This document shows, one piece after another, positions 1 through 8,563 of a stretch of DNA of 31,211 bases. The stretch is from the NCBI GenBank assembly GCA_900546115.1, contig URBQ01000034.1:1-31211 (forward strand). The letters run 5' to 3'. Position 1 is the first letter of the stretch. Each line of letters opens with the position of its first letter. This DNA comes from an uncultured Collinsella sp. (GTDB lineage Bacteria > Actinomycetota > Coriobacteriia > Coriobacteriales > Coriobacteriaceae). Made by a program: the position numbers and the translations under genes. A model generated the notes under the pieces. The model did not search any database and was not told the DNA's origin. It worked only from the letters and a program-made list of their open reading frames with translations.

Positions 1-15
1 CCCGGCACTTTATTG

Positions 16-47
16 AAAAAAGCACGGCACCGTGATGGTGCCGTGCT
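16..47 (-). terminator. Rho-independent terminator of the tRNA-Gly gene
   Basis: A perfect 11-bp stem (AGCACGGCACC at 21-31, its complement at 37-47) with a 5-base loop is followed on the minus strand by a run of T (A-run at 16-21 on the plus strand). It lies about 13 bases past the CCA end of the minus-strand tRNA, so it is the natural end of that transcript. Confidence 0.9.
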
Positions 48-59
48 TGTGCTCTTAAC

Positions 60-134
60 TGGAGCGGGCAACGGGACTCGAACCCGCGAGTGTCAGCTTG
101 GGAAGCTGATGCCTTACCACTTGGCGATGCCCGC
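60..134 (-). tRNA. tRNA-Gly, anticodon CCC
   Basis: On the minus strand a full cloverleaf can be drawn. The acceptor arm is GCGGGCA paired with TGCCCGC. The anticodon arm is TCAGC/GCTGA enclosing the 7-base loop TTCCCAA, which gives anticodon CCC. The T-loop has GGTTCGAGTCC. The CCA tail is encoded (60-62). CCC reads GGG glycine codons. The gene stands alone with its own promoter and terminator. tRNA 3' ends can serve as integration sites, but no flanking direct repeat or integrase is visible here. Confidence 0.96.
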
Positions 135-147
135 ATATGTGGGGGAT

Positions 148-177
148 AGTATAACGCGGTTGTCTTGTTCGATACAA
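148..177 (-). promoter_or_regulatory. Promoter of the tRNA-Gly gene
   Basis: On the minus strand TTGTAT (172-177) and TATACT (148-153) are separated by 18 bases and lie about 14 bases upstream of the tRNA 5' end. This matches a housekeeping sigma promoter that starts directly at or just before the tRNA. It is inferred from the hexamers only. Confidence 0.6.
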
Positions 178-431
178 GGGTGGCGATGCTTGTTTTAGCT
201 GTGGAGATTCGTTTGAAAATCGCGTCAATTGTGGAGACGAGGACCTTTGACTTCCTGTTCTCCCTATCTTCTACCTGCACTTTTGCTTGATTGTTGTATT
301 TGAGCTCAATTTGTCAGGAATTGGGCAAGCTTTTGGTCAGGCTCCGGTACTTACCCGCATGAACCTCGGGGGTAGCCTCATCCTACGCGTCGCAGCCTCC
401 CCGTGCGACGCACGAGGGATAAGGAGCAGCC
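178..431. other. Non-coding region between the tRNA promoter and the surface adhesin
   Basis: No credible gene is present. The stretch should hold the promoter and leader of the adhesin, but no convincing -35/-10 pair was found. Close to the start codon, around 398-418, an imperfect hairpin can be drawn (CCCGTGC...GCACG-A-GGG). It ends just before the ribosome binding site AAGGAG at 421-426 and could affect translation. Confidence 0.4.
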
Positions 432-3400
432 ATGTCCAACGCACCCACGCACTCTGTCCACAGCGCAATCGCAACAGGTCCGCTGCTCCTGCTCCTCTTC
501 CTGCTTTTCGGCTGCCTGGCACCGGGAGCCGCATTTGCCGTCGATGGCTACGACCAGCTCGGCTTCCGCACTATTAGCGATGATTGTGGACCCTTCTTCA
601 TCGGCAAGTATGAAGCTCAAGACACCTCGATTGCCTACTGCATGAACCAGGAGCGCCCCGGCCCCACCAAACCGGGCGGCCCATGGCTCAACTTTGATCA
701 AGGCTGGGTGTGGCTCGACGACGAGTTCGCGGCAATCGTTTGTCACGGATATCCCACCACCACGTCGTTTGGTGGTTACCATCTTTCACCCGATCGCGCC
801 CGCGCCGCCACCCAGCTTGCCGTATGGATGCTCAACGGCACTACCCATGTCGACGGCACCTACTCCTACACGACCGCTCAGGGTAAAACCAAGAGCGGAC
901 ACTTTACCGCCGACAATGAAGTCGTGGCGGCTGCGCGGTGGCTCCACGACAGCGCAAAATCAGGAAGCATCAAAGCCGCTCCGCACCGCGCGCGACGCTA
1001 TCTAGGGGCCGTATCGGGCGGCAGCAAACGTCAAGACATGCTCTATGTACTGCCGGCGGTCTCTGTTTCCTTCCAAAAGCAGTCTGCGAACACCGTTATT
1101 ACCAGCGGAAACAATACCTATCAGTTTACCGGGGCAACATTCGATATTTTTGAGAGCGGCAGCGGCGCGCGTGTCGGCACCATCAAGATGGACAGCAACG
1201 GTCGAGCGCAAGCAACACTTCTGCCCAACACGGCATACTACCTAGTTGAAACGAAGGCGCCGACCGGCTATGTCCCCCGCCACGATCGTATTGCCTTTAC
1301 CACGGGGAATGACGGCGGGCGGGTCGCCATTGATGAACAGCCCGGCACTATCAACCTGCGTATCGTAAAACTCGATGCCGCGACGAATGCCGGCCCCCAG
1401 GTGGGATCTTCACTCGCAGGAGCAGAATTCGTGTGCGTATCGCAATCAACCCCTGGATGGACACAAACTCTCAGGACCGATGAAAGCGGTCGAGCTACCC
1501 TCACCGATGTCCCCCTGGGAACCTTTACCATCTATGAATCGAAGGCGCCCGAGGGCTATTTGCCCTCCGGTGACAGTTGGTCTTACACCGTTGGAGCCGA
1601 CCAACTCGGCGATTCAGGCGTGGTCGAGATCGAATCTCGCGTTTCCAATATCCCCATTGCGTTTGACCTTGAGATTTCCAAATTCAAGGACTACGGCAAT
1701 AGCGATCAATCCGGCCTGGAGCAGCCGGCAGGAGATGTTGTCTTTGAGGTTGTCAGTAACAGCTCTCAGCAGGTTGTTGGCACACTGACTACAAACATCT
1801 ATGGCTTTGCCTCCACCAAAGACCAGCCCGAAGCATGGTTCGGCACAGGCAAGCGACCAGCCGGTGTCCACGGAGCCGTCCCATACGACCGCGCCGGCTA
1901 CACGGTTCGTGAGGTTCCGGAAACCGTCCCCGAGGGTTTTAGACGTGCGGGGGAATGGACCGTCGAGGCCAATCAGATTTCCGACGGCGCCGAGCTTCAA
2001 TATATCGTGGACAACCACGCTCTGTCGACGCATCTCCAGATTGTAAAACGCGATGCCCAAACAGGCGCCTCTGTTCCCCTAGCCGGATTCACCTTCCAAC
2101 TCCTCGACAGCAATCACAAACCTGTCTCACAAACATGCTGGTATCCAGCATATAACGTAATGGACACCTTTACGACTGACGCGACCGGCACCGTCACACT
2201 GCCCGAATCGCTCGTGCCGGGCACCTATTATGTACGCGAAACCTCGGCCAAAGAGCCCTATCTTGTCGGCGGAGAGATCGAGGTAAACATACCCGCCGAT
2301 ATAAACCTAACGCCCGTTGCAATCGTCTCGTATTATAACCACGCCGCGACCGGAAACATCAGGATCGTTAAAACCGATGCCGTAGACGGCAGCAGCCTCG
2401 CGGGCGCCATCTTTGAGATCCGTGCCTCAGGTGATATCGTGCGCCCCGACGGTAGCATTGCCGCGCTCGACGGCGAGGCTGTCGCTACCGTCACGACGGA
2501 TGAAACTGGAGAAGCATGCGCGGACGACCTCCCGCTGGGATCTGGCACCGCACGCTACGAGGTTGTCGAGACTCAAGCGCCGACCGGCTTCTTGCTCGAC
2601 CGGACGCATCATATCGTCGACCTTACCTATGCCGACCAGAAAACACCCGTTGTGGAAGCACGGCTTAACGTATCCGACGATTACACCAAGGTTGATATCT
2701 CCAAGGTCGATGCAAGCGGAGAGCAGGAAGTGAAAGGCGCACAGCTCACCTTATATGGTCCCGATAAAACCGAAATAGACTCCTGGACCTCATCCGACAA
2801 GCCGCACCGCATCGAACATCTTGCACCCGGCACCTACTCGTTGCGCGAAACGATGTCTCCGCGGACCTATGACCTTGCCGAGGAGATAACGTTTGAAATA
2901 AAGGATACGGGAGAAGTCCAATCCGTCGCGATGAAGGATGCGCCCATCGAGATCAAAGGACAGGTCGACAAGCGTCAGGAACTTGTCCAACCTATCGGGA
3001 AGGGTCTGTTGGCTAACGGCGATGGAAAAAACCGCGCCGCGATGCAAACCAATACGGATGGGCTTTTCTCCTATACCATCGATGCTCGAAACGATTCCGC
3101 TACTTGGGTTGATGAGTTTACGATTACCGATGATCTTGAGTGCGCCAAAGACGGCACGGCGAGATTCGTCTCAATCGAAACCCCCGTCGCCATCGGCGAC
3201 CTCAACGGTCTGTGCAACGTGTGGTATCGCACGACGCCGTTGGACTCGACAGACGTCGATGAGCCGGCAAACGCGACGCTTGACGATGGGCACGAAAATC
3301 CTTGGCGTGAGTCCGACGAAGTAAAAGAGAGTCTGGGTGAAGATTGCCGCCTCGTCGATTACGACGGCTGGCACCTCTGGAAGGCGGATGTCTCGACCAC

Positions 3401-3863
3401 GGAATCCGCCACACTCGAGGCGAAAGAACTCGACCTTGCATCCAATACCGTCGTGACGGGCATTCGCATTGAATACGGTGCGGTAGCCGCCGACTTTACG
3501 ACTCGAAGCGATACGGATTCTTGGACCCGTGATGATCTCAAAGATGAGCACGACGACCTTGACGATGCCAAAGCAATCCTTGGCACAGATGCTCGGGGCG
3601 CAGTCGTGCACATGCAGGCAACGTCGGCTTACACACCCCAAACTGCACTCACCAACAGCGCACGCGTCGATCTTTGCCGCAACGGCGGCGGCGATAAACT
3701 TGAGTCACATGACGAGGACAGTGTCATTCAACGCTGTACCCTACCGCAGGACCTACCGGCAACAGGATCAGCTCCCATCGCCGCTTGCATCACCGCGCTC
3801 CTGACCTCGGGTGCCGCAGCCCTATGGTTCGCTCGCCTTAGGTCAATCCCAAAGAAGCGCTAG
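432..3863 (+). CDS. LPXTG cell-wall adhesin with thioester and SpaA/Cna-B-like domains
   Basis: A 1143-residue surface protein probably anchored by a sortase. Residues 1-36 form a signal peptide with a long Leu-rich core and a likely cut after AFA. A thioester (TQXA) domain follows: Cys70 in YCMNQ and Gln128 in TQLA are the expected cross-link partners. Such thioesters can bind host surfaces covalently. From about residue 208 to 890 there are about six SpaA/Cna-B-like beta modules. Each opens with a lysine motif (VKLDA, ISKFKD, IVKRDA, IVKTDA, ISKVDA) and most end in a Glu motif (VETKAP, YESKAP, VRETS, VETQAP, LRETM), the usual pattern for Lys-Asn/Asp isopeptide bonds. The C-terminus has LPATG (1108-1112), a hydrophobic helix and a basic KKR tail. 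The start is supported by AAGGAG at 421-426. No sortase gene or pilin partner is in the window. The domain assignment is motif-based and the ligand is unknown. Confidence 0.88.
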   Translation: MSNAPTHSVHSAIATGPLLLLLFLLFGCLAPGAAFAVDGYDQLGFRTISDDCGPFFIGKYEAQDTSIAYCMNQERPGPTKPGGPWLNFDQGWVWLDDEFAAIVCHGYPTTTSFGGYHLSPDRARAATQLAVWMLNGTTHVDGTYSYTTAQGKTKSGHFTADNEVVAAARWLHDSAKSGSIKAAPHRARRYLGAVSGGSKRQDMLYVLPAVSVSFQKQSANTVITSGNNTYQFTGATFDIFESGSGARVGTIKMDSNGRAQATLLPNTAYYLVETKAPTGYVPRHDRIAFTTGNDGGRVAIDEQPGTINLRIVKLDAATNAGPQVGSSLAGAEFVCVSQSTPGWTQTLRTDESGRATLTDVPLGTFTIYESKAPEGYLPSGDSWSYTVGADQLGDSGVVEIESRVSNIPIAFDLEISKFKDYGNSDQSGLEQPAGDVVFEVVSNSSQQVVGTLTTNIYGFASTKDQPEAWFGTGKRPAGVHGAVPYDRAGYTVREVPETVPEGFRRAGEWTVEANQISDGAELQYIVDNHALSTHLQIVKRDAQTGASVPLAGFTFQLLDSNHKPVSQTCWYPAYNVMDTFTTDATGTVTLPESLVPGTYYVRETSAKEPYLVGGEIEVNIPADINLTPVAIVSYYNHAATGNIRIVKTDAVDGSSLAGAIFEIRASGDIVRPDGSIAALDGEAVATVTTDETGEACADDLPLGSGTARYEVVETQAPTGFLLDRTHHIVDLTYADQKTPVVEARLNVSDDYTKVDISKVDASGEQEVKGAQLTLYGPDKTEIDSWTSSDKPHRIEHLAPGTYSLRETMSPRTYDLAEEITFEIKDTGEVQSVAMKDAPIEIKGQVDKRQELVQPIGKGLLANGDGKNRAAMQTNTDGLFSYTIDARNDSATWVDEFTITDDLECAKDGTARFVSIETPVAIGDLNGLCNVWYRTTPLDSTDVDEPANATLDDGHENPWRESDEVKESLGEDCRLVDYDGWHLWKADVSTTESATLEAKELDLASNTVVTGIRIEYGAVAADFTTRSDTDSWTRDDLKDEHDDLDDAKAILGTDARGAVVHMQATSAYTPQTALTNSARVDLCRNGGGDKLESHDEDSVIQRCTLPQDLPATGSAPIAACITALLTSGAAALWFARLRSIPKKR

Positions 3864-3870
3864 CGCGATG

Positions 3871-3897
3871 AAAAAGCGAGCCAGTCCCCCGGCTCGC
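3871..3897 (-). terminator. Terminator between convergent genes
   Basis: A 7-bp stem GCGAGCC (3876-3882)/GGCTCGC (3891-3897) can be extended with mismatches. On the minus strand it is followed by T5 (3871-3875), so it best ends the minus-strand operon of the M28-like protein and small membrane protein. It may also stop the adhesin transcript from the other side. Confidence 0.7.
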
Positions 3898-3925
3898 CCG
3901 CTTTCAATCATTTAAATCGCCGTAT

Positions 3926-4144
3926 CTACTCTGCAGACGAAGATCCACCATCAACGATTGCCTGCTCGGACTCAGGAATCCCATCGGCACCCGTGCTCTG
4001 TTCTTGCTCCACCTCTTCGCTGATTGCGGAGGCGGGGGTCGAGCCCTTCGCACCCACGATGTAGGCAGCCCCAAATCCTAACGCAATGGCGATCAAGGTC
4101 AAAATCACGTAGACAGGCCAATGGCGCTTAATATACGAAAACAC
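3926..4144 (-). CDS. Small single-pass membrane protein, acidic tail
   Basis: A 72-residue protein. It has a short basic start (FSYIKRHWP), one membrane helix at about residues 10-31 (VYVILTLIAIALGFGAAYIVGA), and a Glu/Ser-rich tail. I do not recognise a family. The start is GTG, supported by AAGGAG at 4150-4155 five bases upstream. It lies 21 bp downstream of the M28-like gene on the same strand and ends just before a terminator, so the two are probably one transcript. A role as a partner of the M28-like membrane protein is a guess from position only. Confidence 0.75.
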   Translation of the reverse strand: MFSYIKRHWPVYVILTLIAIALGFGAAYIVGAKGSTPASAISEEVEQEQSTGADGIPESEQAIVDGGSSSAE

Positions 4145-4165
4145 GTTGACTCCTTAGAGCTCCGT

Positions 4166-7100
4166 CTACGAACGGCGGATAACCTCGGTCACGACCTCGG
4201 ATACCGTGGCAATGTTCGTCGGGTTGACATTGTGGGGCAGGTCGTCCTCGGTACGAGCGCAAGCCAGGCGCGTGCCGTCCACGCCGGCGATGGTGAGGGC
4301 TCGGCGGCTCGCCTCGAGCGCGGCGTAGGCATCGGTCTTGGCATAGGGCATCTCGAGCGCGCCACAATCGACATGGAACGACTTGCACACCTTGCTGACC
4401 AGGTTCATGATGCGGCGATCGCCCTTGAGCAGCTGCTGCTCGCCCTCAACCGTCACCACCGAAAGCCTACCGGCGCCGACGGATTCAAGATTGATGAAGA
4501 ATACGCCGCGGAGCTTATCGCGATGCGAAGCCAAGAAGGCCTTCATACCGGCGCCATCACAATCCGAGGCGCCCGTTGCCACAAACCAGATATCGTGACC
4601 GAGCAGCTCATCGTCACCCATAGAGGCGACAGCCGAGAGCATATCTTCGGAAGAAGCGCCGTCGGAAGACGTAGCGCCGCCCTTCCAGCCATCGTTATCG
4701 TCCTCGAAATTATCCCACGAACCGATGCCGCGACCGGACTTCTTGGCATCGTAATCGTCTTCGACGCCCAGCCAGTCACTCATGCTGTCCTGTTCGTTTT
4801 TCTTTTTACGACCGAACAGGCCGCCCAGGCCGCGCTTGCGAGACTTGGGTGCCGCAGGGGCGGGAGCCGAAATGGTCTCGATCGGCTGTGCGCCCGACGC
4901 AACGGGCATAGGAGGCGCAACGGGTGCCGATGTGGGTTCGGGGCCCTGAGCGGTAGCAAAGGGGTCGTTGACCTGTGCGGAGGGATCGGGAAGGTCGAAC
5001 AGCGACGTGCGAGACGCAACGTTTGTCTGCTTCATCGACGGCAGCGACGGATCGGGGACCGAAGCCAGCGGAGACGAGGAGGGTGCAGGCGACGGTGCCG
5101 ACGCCGGATCGGGAACATTCATCTGCGGACGCGGCGATGCCTGGGAGGAAATCTGGGCCATAAGGGAATCGACCGTTTCGTCCTGGGTGGGAGCAACATC
5201 GGCAACCGTGGCACCGGAACCACTCGGGGCCGGCATGGTGAAAATCTGCGTGGAGTAAGGCCTCGACTCATCTGTCTCGGGAGCCTCGGAAACCGCAGGC
5301 ACTTCCTCCTGCTCGACCTCGGTCGAATCATCTTGCTCGGCTGCCGCGTATTGTTCTTCGTCACAGTTGGCCTCGACGGGCTCGTCCTCGGCGGCATCTT
5401 GGATTTCGGCAGCATCAATAGGCTCGTCATCGTCTGCCGCGTCGCCCTGCTCATCGGAAACAGGAAGGGGCTCGGCAATCGCGGTGCCTTGCTTTTCAAA
5501 CGTTATCGTGGAATCGAACTGCGCGGCATCAAACGACATGGTGCTATCGACGTGCTGCTGAGCCTCGAAAGACGTCGTCGCCTCAACAACATCCGTGGAC
5601 GCCGGTTGCTGGGACTCAAAGGACGTTGTAGCTTCGGCAGCGTCGACGGGCACGGACTGCATAGCCTCGTTCTGCTCGAACTCTTGCGCCGCGAGCTCAC
5701 GTGCCGCCTCAGCTGCCTGCTGCTGAGCGATAGCTTCCTGCTCGGCAGCCTCGCGTGCAGCAGCGCGCTTCTCCTCGAAATCGTCGACAAATTTCTTGCC
5801 CTTTGCAAGCGCGCCCTTAAAGAAGTTGGAAGCGCTGGCGCCAATCGAAGAGAACGCGGATGCAATATCGGCATGGGGCGTTGCCGCGGGAATCTCGGCC
5901 GAGAAATCAGTATCGCTCTCGTAAGACACGCGCCTCGGCTGTTCAACGTAATCGTCGTCAGACTCATCCGCAACGTCTTGCGCCGGCGCGGCGGGAGCCA
6001 AAATGTCCAGTCCTGCCGCGGGATCGATCGCGGACACCGCCTCGGACTCGGCAACGGCAGCGGTAACCGCGGCAGACTCATCATCCACGGTCACGACGGG
6101 GGCAGGCTCGGGCTCAAACGTCGGCTCCTCGCCCTCCTCGTAATCGAGCGTGCAGGACTCGGGAAGCATTCCGAGCGCACGGATGGCATCCGAACCAAAG
6201 CGGATGTTGCCGGCGGCATTGCGATAGAGCTTGGGCTCGGGCTCGGCCGCGACAGGCCCCTCCGCCGGCTCGGCAGCGGGAACCTCGTCATTGAACTCTT
6301 CGGCCTGGACAGCCTGATTCTGATCCTCGGGCACAATGGCGCCAATCAGCGTCTCGTCGGCAGACGCACCCTCAAAGCCCTCGATCTGCTCGTCGAAAGC
6401 CTCACCCTGTTCGGGCTCGGCCTGAGCGTCGGGAGCAATCGGCTGACCGAACTCGTCCTCGGCGTAGGTAGGCTCTTCATACTCGATGGTGTTGCCGTAG
6501 TCGTTTTGCTGCTGGGCCGCGGCATACTCCGCCGCTGCGCGCGCCATTTCCTCGGCACGACGCTTCTGCTCCCCAAAATAGGTATCGAACGGAACATCGT
6601 CGGGAAACTCGTTTTCGCCCTGGAAAGGAGCAACGTTGTCCATAACACCGAGCATAGCGGCGACAGAAGACTTGTTGCACACCGCGCCGGACGTATAGGG
6701 AAGAATGTAGCGGTTAGAGATGATGTTTGCCGCGTTGGCAAGTGCAACGAGGGAAGCGAGGATCGCGACAATCCACAGCAGAACCTTGAGCGCGCCGGGG
6801 AGCGGCAGGATGCGCAGGATGGCAACGGCAGCAGGGGCAACCGTGGCAACAGGCAACAGCTTGGCGATGAGCGCACGATACGAAGCATAGGGCTCGCGGG
6901 CGAGCAGCTCAGCACGGGGAGAGTCGTAGTGTGCGACAACGACCACCGGGCGGTTGCGCGGAGACGCGAGCGGGCCCGAGGCCTTGTGGTAGGCGATGAC
7001 ATTTTGGCTCACGCCCGTCTTGCCCAGGCGTGAAACCACGGGGTGGCCCGTGCGCTCGAGCACGTAAAGAACGGCGCCGATGATGGCCAGCAAGGTGCCG

Positions 7101-7342
7101 ACCAAACCGATACCGCCGCCGATGCCCATCAGCAGGGCGCCGGCAAACGCAAGAATACCGGTAACGGCAAATGCCAACCTGCTGGGCGCCGGGGCATTGA
7201 ACTCCTGAACCTCGGGATCAAAGCCGTGGTTGCGGAAGATCTGAGCGATATCCTCGGCAGCCAAGCGCTCTTCTTCGCTGCATGCCGGCGTGATGCCGGT
7301 GTTCTGCAGCAGGTGGTTAATATAGTTCTGGGTGTTCGCCAT
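4166..7342 (-). CDS. Membrane M28-peptidase-like protein with huge disordered insert, probably inactive
   Basis: A 1058-residue protein. Residues 1-50 look soluble. Two membrane helices lie at about 56-95 and two more at about 162-208. An M28 aminopeptidase-like core appears in two pieces. The first (about 110-240) has AHYDS with H138 and D140, then GAVCNKSS where the family has a metal-binding Asp. The second (about 917-1058) has GASDCDG where the family has the Glu-Glu pair, NLES where it has an Asp, and H1037 in DLPHN. Between them lie about 670 residues rich in Glu, Ala, Pro, Ser and Gln, without clear folds. Several zinc ligands look replaced, so catalysis is doubtful and a scaffold or binding role is possible. 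The start chosen is ATG at 7342 with GGAG seven bases upstream. The open frame extends further upstream without a ribosome site. It is probably co-transcribed with the small membrane protein downstream. Confidence 0.75.
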   Translation of the reverse strand: MANTQNYINHLLQNTGITPACSEEERLAAEDIAQIFRNHGFDPEVQEFNAPAPSRLAFAVTGILAFAGALLMGIGGGIGLVGTLLAIIGAVLYVLERTGHPVVSRLGKTGVSQNVIAYHKASGPLASPRNRPVVVVAHYDSPRAELLAREPYASYRALIAKLLPVATVAPAAVAILRILPLPGALKVLLWIVAILASLVALANAANIISNRYILPYTSGAVCNKSSVAAMLGVMDNVAPFQGENEFPDDVPFDTYFGEQKRRAEEMARAAAEYAAAQQQNDYGNTIEYEEPTYAEDEFGQPIAPDAQAEPEQGEAFDEQIEGFEGASADETLIGAIVPEDQNQAVQAEEFNDEVPAAEPAEGPVAAEPEPKLYRNAAGNIRFGSDAIRALGMLPESCTLDYEEGEEPTFEPEPAPVVTVDDESAAVTAAVAESEAVSAIDPAAGLDILAPAAPAQDVADESDDDYVEQPRRVSYESDTDFSAEIPAATPHADIASAFSSIGASASNFFKGALAKGKKFVDDFEEKRAAAREAAEQEAIAQQQAAEAARELAAQEFEQNEAMQSVPVDAAEATTSFESQQPASTDVVEATTSFEAQQHVDSTMSFDAAQFDSTITFEKQGTAIAEPLPVSDEQGDAADDDEPIDAAEIQDAAEDEPVEANCDEEQYAAAEQDDSTEVEQEEVPAVSEAPETDESRPYSTQIFTMPAPSGSGATVADVAPTQDETVDSLMAQISSQASPRPQMNVPDPASAPSPAPSSSPLASVPDPSLPSMKQTNVASRTSLFDLPDPSAQVNDPFATAQGPEPTSAPVAPPMPVASGAQPIETISAPAPAAPKSRKRGLGGLFGRKKKNEQDSMSDWLGVEDDYDAKKSGRGIGSWDNFEDDNDGWKGGATSSDGASSEDMLSAVASMGDDELLGHDIWFVATGASDCDGAGMKAFLASHRDKLRGVFFINLESVGAGRLSVVTVEGEQQLLKGDRRIMNLVSKVCKSFHVDCGALEMPYAKTDAYAALEASRRALTIAGVDGTRLACARTEDDLPHNVNPTNIATVSEVVTEVIRRS

Positions 7343-7540
7343 GTGCGCTCCACATCCATAATCCGACAAATAGGCCCAATGCATGCACATTAGAACCGTA
7401 TATAGTCGAAAGTATACCCCGAGCGAGCGCAAACGACCGAATTCGGGCCATCTTAACGCCCCGAGCGGACAAGGATATAGCCTAATCTCCATATCGGACT
7501 AAAATCATGGCAGCAAACCACCTTCTCATGCGAGGACTCT

Positions 7541-8563
7541 ATGACGGCAAGCGACGCGACCGCGACAATTAAAAAGGGGAATTCGGAGCCCAGTTTCGAT
7601 AAAACGGCTCAGCGCATCCTCAATCTTTTCTTTGTGCTCAACAGCTCCCCCGAACCGCTGACGACCGAGCAGATCGTCTTGGATTCTGACCTGGGATATG
7701 GCTCGGGCAACATCGACTCGGATAAGCGCAAGTTTCGGCGCGATCGTGACAAACTGCTCGAACGCGGCATCCTAATCAAGGAGGTTCGCCCTGCCGGCGC
7801 GCAGGAGACCGAGGAAAGCTCGTGGACAATCGACCGCGAGCACACGTTTGCGGCAGGCGGCCTCATCACCGCAGACGACGCTGACATCCTACTCAACGCC
7901 ATCGACCAAACGCTTGCAAGCGGCTCTTCCACCTTTGCCGCGCCGCTTGCCGATATTCGCTCCAAAATTGCCTACCTCACCGGCAGGACGACGGCGGACG
8001 AGGCGACAATCAGCCGCTCTCCCACCGTCGATGCGGTATGGAGCGCCTTTGCCGAGCGATGTGCGCTGCGATTTTTATATCAGAACGGACGCGGTGGGCA
8101 AAAAGAGCGTACCGTCTGCGTCTACGGCATGTTCGAGCGCGAGGGCGTGGCGTACTTCTGCGGCCTCGACAATGCCACCGACGACATCAGGACATTCCGC
8201 TGCGACCGTATCGTTCGCGCTTGGCGTCCTTCGAAGGCTTACGCCATCCCTGCGGACTTCAATCTCAACGACTATCTGTTCTTTGAATTCGATTTCGCCG
8301 ACCGACCGCCCGTTGCAGCCACGTTCTCGTTCGCCCCTCAGACGCAGATCGATATGATCAACGGCCTCACGCGCGGGCGAGGTGAGCTCGCACACACCGA
8401 TGCGGGATGGATCTGGACCGTTGACGTGCGCGACCTTGAAGCCGCCGCCTCATTTTGCATGGCCCGCGCCATGGACGGCATGAGGCCCATGGCCCCCAAA
8501 TCGCTCAAGCAGGCGTGGAACCGCCTCATTGAAAGGACGGTGCACGAGCATGCCCGTGCGTAA
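7541..8563 (+). CDS. WYL-domain transcriptional regulator, first of a tandem pair
   Basis: A 340-residue protein with a winged-helix region at about residues 20-85 (TAQRILNLFFVLN, then a helix containing DKRKFRRDRDKLLERG) and a WYL-type domain at about 165-255 (CALRFLYQNGRGG, VAYFCGLD, RTFRCDRI). WYL proteins sense small ligands or nucleic acid and regulate transcription. The second gene of the pair starts inside the end of this one (14-base overlap), which suggests translational coupling and a heteromeric regulator. That arrangement resembles actinobacterial PafB-PafC, which activates a DNA-damage response, but the pafBC assignment is inference. ATG at 7541 has GAGG at 7532-7535. Confidence 0.85.
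   Translation: MTASDATATIKKGNSEPSFDKTAQRILNLFFVLNSSPEPLTTEQIVLDSDLGYGSGNIDSDKRKFRRDRDKLLERGILIKEVRPAGAQETEESSWTIDREHTFAAGGLITADDADILLNAIDQTLASGSSTFAAPLADIRSKIAYLTGRTTADEATISRSPTVDAVWSAFAERCALRFLYQNGRGGQKERTVCVYGMFEREGVAYFCGLDNATDDIRTFRCDRIVRAWRPSKAYAIPADFNLNDYLFFEFDFADRPPVAATFSFAPQTQIDMINGLTRGRGELAHTDAGWIWTVDVRDLEAAASFCMARAMDGMRPMAPKSLKQAWNRLIERTVHEHARA

Noticed and set aside
60..134. tRNA-Gly as an integration site for the adhesin region
   Set aside because: No integrase and no direct repeat of the tRNA 3' end was found nearby.
13..198. Short plus-strand frame at the window start
   Set aside because: It crosses the tRNA-Gly gene and its terminator.
4121..7033. 970-codon open frame on the plus strand
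   Set aside because: It lies antisense to the M28-like gene, has low-complexity Arg/Gly/Leu content, and arises from GC-rich codon bias on the other strand.
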